Source of the DNA: Elusimicrobia bacterium RIFOXYB2_FULL_49_7
Lineage (GTDB): Bacteria > Fibrobacterota > OXYB2-FULL-49-7
DNA: 6,393 nucleotides
Direction: 5' to 3'
NCBI GenBank assembly: GCA_001800515.1
Contig: MGVN01000164.1
Coordinates: forward strand, 1-6,393
In this document: positions 1-5,757 of the stretch, piece after piece
Layout: every line of letters starts with the position of its first letter
Numbering within the stretch: position 1 is the stretch's first letter
Position numbers and translations under genes: made by a program
The notes under the pieces: generated by a model
The model's input: only the letters and a program-made list of their open reading frames with translations
What the model was told of the DNA's origin: nothing
The model's database searches: none

Positions 1-691
1 AAATATTATCCAGATTCGTCTTCAAAAACCACGCCGCAGCGGCGAGAAATACGAATTTCCCGAAGTTAAACATCTCGATTGCCAGGCGCATATCGAAAGT
101 AAAGGCGGGCTTCCAGCCGGACCACCACCATACAATAAGCATGTAAGCGATATTTCGCATTATATACGCCCCCACCAAAGTCCATATCCCCGCCCGCAGA
201 GAAACAAGCATAAGCGCAGTGGCTGAGAACACTGCGGCAGCGATTATTTCGGCTATCGAAACACCTTTAAAAAGAAGCTGCCGCTCCATCATAATGACGG
301 GAACTTTCGTAAAACACGTTATCACGAATATTATTCCGAGGACGCGAACCACGCCTGCCATCTGCGGGTTATCGAGAGCGTTGCCGATTAACGGCGCCGT
401 AACGTATAAAAGCCCGAACAAAACAACGCCAAGCACGGGTATTATAATAAAAGCCGTGTCGGCGGCGCGGTCGAAATCATTTTTACGGCGAAGCAGGGCG
501 GAATCTATACCCATGCTCTTGAAAAGCTCGAAAGAGCTGACAACTACCAGGGCAAACGCGAACAATCCGTATACCTCCGGCCCGAGTTGCCTTGCAAGAA
601 CTATAGTCGTGGCAAAAGTGATTACCTTTTGAATGACACTCACCGCCACCTGCCATTTTACCCCGCGTGCCGCCTGACTTTTAAGGGACAT
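1..691 (-). CDS. Wzx-like polysaccharide flippase, N-terminal part (runs off left edge)
   Basis: This gene probably moves a lipid-linked oligosaccharide repeat unit across the inner membrane (MOP superfamily, polysaccharide biosynthesis/PST branch). The 230 visible residues begin MSLKSQAARGVKWQ, the typical opening of this family. They continue with LARQLGPEVYGLFAFA (about 32-47), matching the conserved 'R.LGP..YG.F' segment after the first membrane helix. Hydrophobic segments lie near 15-33, 40-55, 79-104, 115-134, 147-166, 171-190 and 210-223, with no stop codon before the edge. Members usually have 420-500 residues, so about half is missing. The start is ambiguous: ATG at 691 has AAAGGA 6 bases upstream, while an in-frame ATG at 697 would overlap the deacetylase stop as ATGA and could use GAGGG. 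It is the last visible gene of the string, 2 bases after the deacetylase. Family assignment is firm; substrate is unknown. Confidence 0.9.
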   Translation of the reverse strand, partial: MSLKSQAARGVKWQVAVSVIQKVITFATTIVLARQLGPEVYGLFAFALVVVSSFELFKSMGIDSALLRRKNDFDRAADTAFIIIPVLGVVLFGLLYVTAPLIGNALDNPQMAGVVRVLGIIFVITCFTKVPVIMMERQLLFKGVSIAEIIAAAVFSATALMLVSLRAGIWTLVGAYIMRNIAYMLIVWWWSGWKPAFTFDMRLAIEMFNFGKFVFLAAAAWFLKTNLDNI

Positions 692-693
692 GT

Positions 694-1722
694 TCATTCC
701 TTTACCCTCATCGCCTGAAAAACCCCGGCAAGCTCCGACGCAAAAATCGCGCGCGAAAAATAACCACGGAAATTTGATTCCATGCCCCTTGTAACGGCTA
801 TGCGTTTCATCGCAAATCGCCGGGCCGCATTACTGTTGGCGCCTTTTTCCAGTGTGAACGCCGCGCGGTAGCCGTATCGCGCAAGCAGCGCCGCAGAGCG
901 CGCATCATAATCACGGGCGCCGCCGTTGGGGTACGCAAAATATTTAACGGGCTTTCCGGTTATCTTTTCAATCACCCCTGCGGATTGGCTTATCTCGTAT
1001 TCCATCTCGTCATCCGCCAGGTGCGACAGTATGCAATGGTTCATGCCGTGACTTCCAAATTCTATGCCATCGCCGCTCATCAGCCGTATCTCATCAGGCG
1101 ATAACATCGCACGTTTTGCCGCGGGCCTGCCGCTATGCTTCCGCAGCGCCTCAAGTATTTCGGTACGCATGGAACTGCTGCTGTTTTTTAAAAACGCAAG
1201 TATGGCGCCCACGGCCGCCGTTTTCCCGTATTGCGAACCGGCATCTAATACCGGCAACCCGTATTTTGAAAGGTCAATTTTATCATTAACCGACGACATT
1301 ACAGCTTCCGCTATGGAATCGAACCACAGCGCAACGCCATTTTGAACCGCCCCGGCGCATAAAAATATGGTTGCAGGTATGCCGTAGTTTTTGAGCGCCG
1401 GGAATGCGTTTTCGTAATTATCCCTGTAGCCGTCGTCGAACGTTACCACCACGCCGTTTTCGGGCAGCCTGTCGCCGGCAAAAAGCAGATCCATAGCGCG
1501 TTCGAGCGCAAGAACGTCGCATTCCTCTTTTAAGTACTTCATCTGCCGCCGGAAATTTTCGATTGATACGGACATGCCGCCTATCGGGTCGGCATCGTCG
1601 TTAACCCTGTGCCAGGCAAGTATTTTAATCCCCCTGTAAGACGGCAACCCGGGCAGTGCGCGCAGCAATCCCGTGTGATAAAGCGCAGCTCCTGCCGTCT
1701 CCTTTAAAATTGCGGTAAGCAT
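694..1722 (-). CDS. NodB-type polysaccharide deacetylase family protein
   Basis: A 342-residue predicted carbohydrate de-N-acetylase or deacetylase (carbohydrate esterase 4 / NodB homology fold). Motif 1 is TFDDGY at 94-99, with the catalytic-base and metal-binding aspartates D96 and D97. Motif 2 is SHGMNH at 224-229, giving metal-binding H225 and H229. A motif-3-like FAYPNG lies at 262-267. The N-terminal segment ILAWHRVNDD (34-43) corresponds to the usual 'YHRV' strand of exopolysaccharide-locus deacetylases. No signal peptide or lipobox is visible, so cytoplasmic or membrane-associated action on a precursor is likelier than secretion. The reading frame stays open further upstream into the preceding gene, but ATG at 1722 is chosen because GGAAGGA lies 7 bases before it and homologues begin near here. 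It starts 2 bases after the FemAB-like gene ends. Catalytic motifs look intact; the sugar substrate is unknown. Confidence 0.92.
   Translation of the reverse strand: MLTAILKETAGAALYHTGLLRALPGLPSYRGIKILAWHRVNDDADPIGGMSVSIENFRRQMKYLKEECDVLALERAMDLLFAGDRLPENGVVVTFDDGYRDNYENAFPALKNYGIPATIFLCAGAVQNGVALWFDSIAEAVMSSVNDKIDLSKYGLPVLDAGSQYGKTAAVGAILAFLKNSSSSMRTEILEALRKHSGRPAAKRAMLSPDEIRLMSGDGIEFGSHGMNHCILSHLADDEMEYEISQSAGVIEKITGKPVKYFAYPNGGARDYDARSAALLARYGYRAAFTLEKGANSNAARRFAMKRIAVTRGMESNFRGYFSRAIFASELAGVFQAMRVKE
698..709 (-). promoter_or_regulatory. Ribosome binding region of the flippase gene (two candidate sites)
   Basis: Reading down the minus strand, GAGGG at 709-705 is followed by AAAGGA at 703-698, then ATG at 697 and another in-frame ATG at 691. 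AAAGGA suits the ATG at 691 (6-base spacing). GAGGG suits the ATG at 697 (7-base spacing), which would overlap the deacetylase stop as ATGA. The two starts differ by two residues only. Confidence 0.6.
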
Positions 1723-1724
1723 AA

Positions 1725-2831
1725 TCAATTCCTTCCCAGCCTGCTTTTTGCATTCTGCATCAACGCCTGGCCGCGGCAGGCCAGCATGAAGAATTTGGCC
1801 CTCACGTTCCTGCTGGCGATTATAATATCGCTGCACGCCCTGGCACGCGATGCCCAATGATATTTGTAGTCTTCATTGCCTCTTAAAAAATCGTACTCGG
1901 TCAGTCCCCGCCTGATTGATTCCTGTATCATGTGGGCGTTGGATATGAGGCCTATGCTGTACTTGCGCCAGGCGGGATCGAATCCCGATTGATAATGGAA
2001 CAACTTGTTGCGGTAAAGGTATGCGTACTGGCAGGCTATGATTTTGCCGTCGGCCTTCAATAAGCCGATCATCAGCCAGCCCTTTGCAAAAAAATCCCCG
2101 GCCACGTCCTTCTGGAATTTCCAGAAACCGCCGGTAATGCTGCTGCCCGATATTCCTTTTTGCAACATGCGCTTGCGATGCAGTTCGGACAGCGTTTCTA
2201 TCGTCTCATTCAATGCGGTGGCCGAATCGCATACGCTGAATTCCAGCCGGCATTTACTGGCAAGGTCGCGCTCTTTTTTCATTATGTTGTAGCGGCTTTT
2301 ACGCGACAGCTTTTTCACGTATTCATCCCACGTTTTCGGCAATTCCATGAACACGCAGCTGCCCCCGCTTCGTATGGCATAATCATGCCGTTTGCCCAGC
2401 ACGCTTCTAATGCGCGAAAGCATATTGCCGTCCTCGCTGACAGCCATGAGCGATATTATGTCCCAATCCCGCCGCACTTCGATATACGCCAGCACTTCCC
2501 TGACGAAGACGTCCTCGCAGCCTTCGGCCATTATGAAATTAAGATAATCCGGCGTAGTTTCATCGCCGGAGCTGATAAACTCTATGCACCGCAACGTTAC
2601 CCCGAAAACTTTTTTGGTGCGTTTCATCAGGGGCGCGATGCCGGTTAAACAACCGTCGGCACCCCGCCCCACGAGAACGTAGAGTTCGCTTGCGTGCCTG
2701 AAATTATTCCACCACGAATTCATCCATTCCCATGTAAGGAATATCGAACCGGCGCCGCTTTTTTCAAGAAGCGCGTCCCACTCGTCCCTTAAACCGCGGA
2801 ACTCCTCGTACGAGACAACCTGTTTTATCAC
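1725..2831 (-). CDS. FemAB/BioF2-like GNAT acyltransferase (copy 2)
   Basis: A 368-residue protein of the Acetyltransf_6 (BioF2-like, COG5653 'CelD/BcsL') group, double-GNAT-fold relatives of FemAB aminoacyl transferases often found in exopolysaccharide loci. Family marks are FLTWEWMNSWWNNF (31-44), the basic SRKSRYNIMKK stretch (176-186), GFDPAWRKYSIG (283-294) and the C-terminal YDFLRGNEDYKYHW (313-326). The last is close to the family pattern of a glycine, acidic residue and YK..W. It likely transfers an acyl or aminoacyl group to an amino sugar or peptide, but donor and acceptor are not shown. The start is inferred as GTG at 2831, which overlaps the upstream stop as GTGA and has AAAGGA 7 bases before it; an in-frame ATG at 2897 would overlap the previous gene by 70 bases and has no such support. 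It is a divergent paralogue of the gene at 4608-5744. Confidence 0.88.
   Translation of the reverse strand: MIKQVVSYEEFRGLRDEWDALLEKSGAGSIFLTWEWMNSWWNNFRHASELYVLVGRGADGCLTGIAPLMKRTKKVFGVTLRCIEFISSGDETTPDYLNFIMAEGCEDVFVREVLAYIEVRRDWDIISLMAVSEDGNMLSRIRSVLGKRHDYAIRSGGSCVFMELPKTWDEYVKKLSRKSRYNIMKKERDLASKCRLEFSVCDSATALNETIETLSELHRKRMLQKGISGSSITGGFWKFQKDVAGDFFAKGWLMIGLLKADGKIIACQYAYLYRNKLFHYQSGFDPAWRKYSIGLISNAHMIQESIRRGLTEYDFLRGNEDYKYHWASRARACSDIIIASRNVRAKFFMLACRGQALMQNAKSRLGRN
1730..1736 (-). promoter_or_regulatory. Ribosome binding site of the deacetylase gene
   Basis: GGAAGGA lies inside the end of the preceding gene, 7 bases before ATG at 1722. It decides this start over upstream in-frame codons, which would overlap the neighbour by more than 100 bases. 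Confidence 0.75.
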
Positions 2832-3457
2832 TGAAATTTCCTTTCTTCTATCCAGCTTATGCCGGCCAGGCGCCTGTACCTGGCATAGCGGACGCATTTA
2901 AACCCCGCACCCGTGTAGGCATTTATGGAAGAAGTGTTCCACGGCGGTATGTGGCACCCCAGCGCCGCAAACCCGTCGCCGCGAAGCCTGAGCATTATTT
3001 CCGAAATCAGGCGGCGCGCAATTTTCCGTCCACGGAAAGGCGGGCATACGTAGGTGTCATAAATGAATGCCGCGCGTTCAGGAAGACTGATCTCGCGCCG
3101 GTAATCATCTATGTACACGCGTTGAGTTGCCACCTTGGCGTAACCTATCACCGTTCCTTTGTGCATAACGCTGGGAAAATAGTGCCGCGCCGCGCCGGCT
3201 GTGCGCAATTCATTTTCGCTTAACATCCATCGTTCCCCCGAAGACTTTATCCATAAAATGGTTTTTAAGCCGGCATCCATATCAATGTCAAGTTCTATTT
3301 CCGGACGCACCGCAGCTATCGGCTCACTGAGATTGCGCTCAAACCAGAACGCATCGTTCGTTTCATACACGCGACAGAGCGCCCTTTCAGCCGCATAGCG
3401 CAGCATGGCCCCGGCACCCTCGTTCCTGTATAGATTTGAAATTGCGGCGACGTTCAT
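2828..3457 (-). CDS. GNAT family N-acetyltransferase
   Basis: A 209-residue single-domain GNAT acyltransferase. The acetyl-CoA pyrophosphate loop is seen at YVCPPFRGRKIARRLI (136-151), matching the motif A pattern 'V.P..RG.GIG..L' with K and A in place of the second glycine pair. Motif B is seen at NTSSINAYTGAGF (174-186), the usual 'N..A...Y...GF'. Residues 1-60 lie outside the recognisable acetyltransferase core and resemble nothing I can name. The substrate is probably an amino sugar or nucleotide sugar, judged only from context, though acetylation of a protein or peptide is possible. The start ATG overlaps the radical SAM stop as ATGA, suggesting translational coupling; AAAGGA lies 11 bases upstream, which is long. 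Its own stop overlaps the GTG of the next gene. GNAT membership is firm; function is open. Confidence 0.87.
   Translation of the reverse strand: MNVAAISNLYRNEGAGAMLRYAAERALCRVYETNDAFWFERNLSEPIAAVRPEIELDIDMDAGLKTILWIKSSGERWMLSENELRTAGAARHYFPSVMHKGTVIGYAKVATQRVYIDDYRREISLPERAAFIYDTYVCPPFRGRKIARRLISEIMLRLRGDGFAALGCHIPPWNTSSINAYTGAGFKCVRYARYRRLAGISWIEERKFQ
2839..2844 (-). promoter_or_regulatory. Ribosome binding site supporting a GTG start
   Basis: AAAGGA lies 7 bases before GTG at 2831. Together with the GTGA overlap it supports GTG as the start of the second FemAB-like gene instead of the ATG at 2897. Confidence 0.75.
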
Positions 3458-4587
3458 TGTTCGTCGTATCCTTTCCCGGTATATTCCAGGTATTGCTTCT
3501 TTATCGCCTGCCAGAACGTAGGATTACGCTCCACGCCAAGTATGCAGTAACGGCACATGTCAAGCCTGTTTTCACCGGAGTAACGCACGAACATCCTGTG
3601 GCGCTCGTTCTGCCATATATCGTCGAAATGATTATTACGCACATTGCCAAGGACGTACGTGTTAAAAAACGGGCAGGGCAGCACGTTGCCGTACGGGTCA
3701 ACGATTACAAGGTAACGGCACACGTAGCATCTCCTGTTCGGAAAAATCCCGCGCGCCAGGTTGTCGACGGTAAGGCAATCTATGTTGCTGGCATTGAAGC
3801 GCACCCTCATCCTGCTGGACTCATCCCTCATCATCCTGATCTTGAATTTGAGGTACTTCGCCTGCTCATAATTAAGAAAAATCGGGTTATCCTGCGCCAC
3901 GTAATAGGGTTCCGGAGTAATACCATGGATGGACGACCCCGTGATACTGGCCGCGGGAAACTGGCCGACATATTCAAAAGATACCTTGTCCGCCCCGATT
4001 TCCTCTCCGAATGCAAGCACGCGGTCAAAGCCCCTTATGTTGAGCGAGGAGATGGTGCAATTCAGCGTAATCCGGGGCTTTTTATTATTCATCCTGGCCT
4101 TCAACAGGTTTTCTATGCCTTTCTTCGTGCGTTCAAACGACCCCGCGACGCCGCGCACGGTGTCATGCAGTTCCCCGACGCCGTCGAGCGACACATAGAC
4201 TATGTCGATGCCTGAGTCAACCACGGCCTCGGCGGTTTCAGCGTCCATGAGATTGCAATTGGTGGTCAGGTCAACCTGGGGGATACCTTTTCGTTTAATA
4301 TATTCGGTAAGCGGGAAGAGAACGTCTTTGCGCATCAACGCATCCCCGCCGAACATTTCGACGTTAACTATGTTGCGCCCGGCAAACATGTCTATAAAAC
4401 GTTTCCACTCGGCAAGCGTCATCTCCTCGGCCGTAACCTTTCGTTCCCACATGGTACATGAGCGGCATTGAGAGGTGCAGCGGTTGGTGAGGTACAGCAA
4501 CATGTTCGTAGGCCTTACCCTGTGATAATTTACTTCACGGGTAACAAACCTGTTTAAGTAAGCGTAAGTATTACTGATTAGTTTCAT
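3454..4587 (-). CDS. Radical SAM protein with SPASM-like C-terminal domain
   Basis: A 377-residue radical SAM enzyme. The [4Fe-4S] motif C37-x3-C41-x2-C44 sits in LTNRCTSQCRSC after a beta strand, as is standard. A GGD at 80-82 (EMFGGDALMRKD) takes the place of the usual GGE SAM-binding motif. TTNCNLM (108-114) and YVSLDGV (131-137) match later barrel strands. The C-terminal part carries C287, C290-x9-G-x4-C305, C345 and C348, resembling a SPASM/twitch auxiliary cluster domain; the full seven-cysteine SPASM pattern is not present. Relatives include peptide-modifying enzymes, sugar or aminoglycoside dehydrogenases and MoaA-like proteins, so the reaction cannot be assigned. Context suggests a sugar or lipid-linked glycan substrate. 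ATG at 4587 is chosen because the open frame further upstream lies inside the preceding gene and a G-rich ribosome binding site precedes this ATG. The gene starts 20 bases after its neighbour. Confidence 0.9.
   Translation of the reverse strand: MKLISNTYAYLNRFVTREVNYHRVRPTNMLLYLTNRCTSQCRSCTMWERKVTAEEMTLAEWKRFIDMFAGRNIVNVEMFGGDALMRKDVLFPLTEYIKRKGIPQVDLTTNCNLMDAETAEAVVDSGIDIVYVSLDGVGELHDTVRGVAGSFERTKKGIENLLKARMNNKKPRITLNCTISSLNIRGFDRVLAFGEEIGADKVSFEYVGQFPAASITGSSIHGITPEPYYVAQDNPIFLNYEQAKYLKFKIRMMRDESSRMRVRFNASNIDCLTVDNLARGIFPNRRCYVCRYLVIVDPYGNVLPCPFFNTYVLGNVRNNHFDDIWQNERHRMFVRYSGENRLDMCRYCILGVERNPTFWQAIKKQYLEYTGKGYDEQ
3469..3474 (-). promoter_or_regulatory. Ribosome binding site of the GNAT gene (long spacing)
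   Basis: AAAGGA lies 11 bases before the ATG at 3457, longer than the 6-7 bases seen elsewhere in the string. The ATGA overlap may make initiation depend on ribosomes finishing the radical SAM gene. Confidence 0.5.
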
Positions 4588-4590
4588 TAT

Positions 4591-4596
4591 CCCCCC
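4591..4596 (-). promoter_or_regulatory. G-rich ribosome binding site of the radical SAM gene
   Basis: A run of six G residues ends 3 bases before ATG at 4587, in the only gap of any size (20 bases) in the string. It differs from the AAAGGA/GGAAGGA sites of the other genes. An out-of-frame ATG at 4598 reads ATG GGG GGA TAA, with the TAA overlapping the true start as TAATG. Confidence 0.55.
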
Positions 4597-4607
4597 ATAT
4601 GTGAAAT

Positions 4608-5744
4608 TTAATGGCGCACGTGAGGCTGAGGAAGGAATGCATCCCTCAGTTTTTTTACCGGCTCGTATTTTTTCAGAAGAGAAATAACCTTGAACTCGAG
4701 AAAGTACAACATCCTGCCGTATACCGTATCGCGGAATATAAGAACCCGCGCATGTTCGCGTATGTCCGACGTCCAGTTCAACTTGTAAAAATCGCTGCTG
4801 CCGCACATGTCATATTCCGTAACCTGGCCTGAGAACGCATTTTCCACTATGTGCAAATCAAGAATGGAACCGGGCGAGCTCAGGCGGTAATTCCTGTCGT
4901 AATCAGAGCGCAGGGCATGGAGCCTGCCCTTGTATGCCAGGTGGTACTCGTATGCCACCGGCTTGCCGTTTACGTTCAGCAGCCATATCTTAAGCCAGCC
5001 TTTCCGGGCGGCGGTTTTTGATAACGCGGTAAAAAATCTCATGTTATTGTCGCTGGACACTATGTCTTTATCATAGTCGGCCTTCCAGCTGTTTTTCGAT
5101 ATTGCGAATATGTGTTCCAGCACGTTGTTATCGCCGTCAATTTTATCAACGATCTTTATGTCGTACGTGCCGCACTTCTTAATCCTGTTCATCTTGTTGC
5201 GAATCGCTTTCCTGAATTTCCTGGTACGCGAGGACATGAACGTTTCCCAGTCCGTCTGTATTTTTATAAAAGGTGAACAGAGGCCGCGTCCCGTGCCGTA
5301 AATAATGCCCTTTTGCGCCAGAATTTGAACAAGCGTTCCGTAATTTGGGGAATCCTTCGGGAGGTTACGCAAACTTATTACATCCCAGTTTTGAAGCGCA
5401 AGCAGGTAATCAACGACCGCGCTTATAGCCTCGGCCTGGCTTTCAGAAATAATGAAATCGGCGCTTGGAGAGTAATCATTCTGTATGAAACCGATCTCGC
5501 TTGCCGGAAGGTTGCGGTATCGCGTGTGTGTTATCATCAGCGGCGCGAAACCTATTATAGCTCCGCCCTTTCTTATGACAAGCACGAACAGGCTTTTACC
5601 GGTGCCGAAACCCGCCAGCCACGACGAAAACCATTCAAACGTCAGGCACAGGTTTTCATTGCGGCATTTTTCCAGCAGCTTGTTCCACACGTTCTCAAAA
5701 GCAAGAAATCCCTCGATAGTGGTAACGGTTTCGATGGTAATCAT
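4608..5744 (-). CDS. FemAB/BioF2-like GNAT acyltransferase (copy 1)
   Basis: A 378-residue Acetyltransf_6 (BioF2-like/FemAB-like) protein with the same layout as the gene at 1725-2831. Shared marks are LTFEWFSSWLAGF (34-46), an IIGFAPLM strand (63-70), NWDVISLRNL (119-128), a strongly basic SRTRKFRKAIRNKMNRIKK stretch (172-190), DYDRNYRLSSPGSIL (281-295) and EYDMCGSSDFYKLNW (310-324). In the last block the R-G-N-E of the paralogue is replaced by C-G-S-S, while YK..W is kept. This points to a different acceptor or donor rather than a duplicate role. It is expected to act in the cytoplasm on a glycan precursor; the transferred group is unknown. ATG at 5744 has AAGGTGA 6 bases upstream, overlapping the kinase stop codon, and lies 6 bases after that gene. 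The C-terminal 40 residues are basic and hydrophobic and are not shared with copy 2. Confidence 0.86.
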   Translation of the reverse strand: MITIETVTTIEGFLAFENVWNKLLEKCRNENLCLTFEWFSSWLAGFGTGKSLFVLVIRKGGAIIGFAPLMITHTRYRNLPASEIGFIQNDYSPSADFIISESQAEAISAVVDYLLALQNWDVISLRNLPKDSPNYGTLVQILAQKGIIYGTGRGLCSPFIKIQTDWETFMSSRTRKFRKAIRNKMNRIKKCGTYDIKIVDKIDGDNNVLEHIFAISKNSWKADYDKDIVSSDNNMRFFTALSKTAARKGWLKIWLLNVNGKPVAYEYHLAYKGRLHALRSDYDRNYRLSSPGSILDLHIVENAFSGQVTEYDMCGSSDFYKLNWTSDIREHARVLIFRDTVYGRMLYFLEFKVISLLKKYEPVKKLRDAFLPQPHVRH

Positions 5745-5750
5745 ATATTT

Positions 5751-5757
5751 TCACCTT
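5751..5757 (-). promoter_or_regulatory. Ribosome binding site of the first FemAB-like gene
   Basis: AAGGTGA lies 6 bases before ATG at 5744 and contains the TGA stop of the kinase gene, so the two genes share sequence at this junction. Confidence 0.65.

Noticed and set aside
219..632. A 137-codon plus-strand open frame near the left end
   Set aside because: It is antisense to the flippase, whose membrane protein sequence is convincing, and its own serine-, threonine- and arginine-rich product resembles no family.
2160..2648. A 162-codon plus-strand open frame opposite the second FemAB-like gene
   Set aside because: Histidine- and arginine-rich translation without domain features, fully antisense to a well-supported gene.
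3436..4215. A 259-codon open frame on the plus strand opposite the radical SAM gene
   Set aside because: It lies antisense to a gene with clear catalytic motifs, its product has no recognisable domain, and it has no strong ribosome binding site. It is a shadow of the codon use of the opposite gene.
3454..4587. A RiPP peptide-modification system built around the radical SAM/SPASM enzyme
   Set aside because: There is no small precursor-peptide gene, leader-binding domain or peptide transporter next to it; the gaps of 20 and -4 bases leave no room for a peptide gene.
4591..4596. Phase-variable homopolymer tract (six G residues)
   Set aside because: Six bases is short for slipped-strand switching and it lies outside the coding frame in the ribosome binding position, so a Shine-Dalgarno role is simpler.
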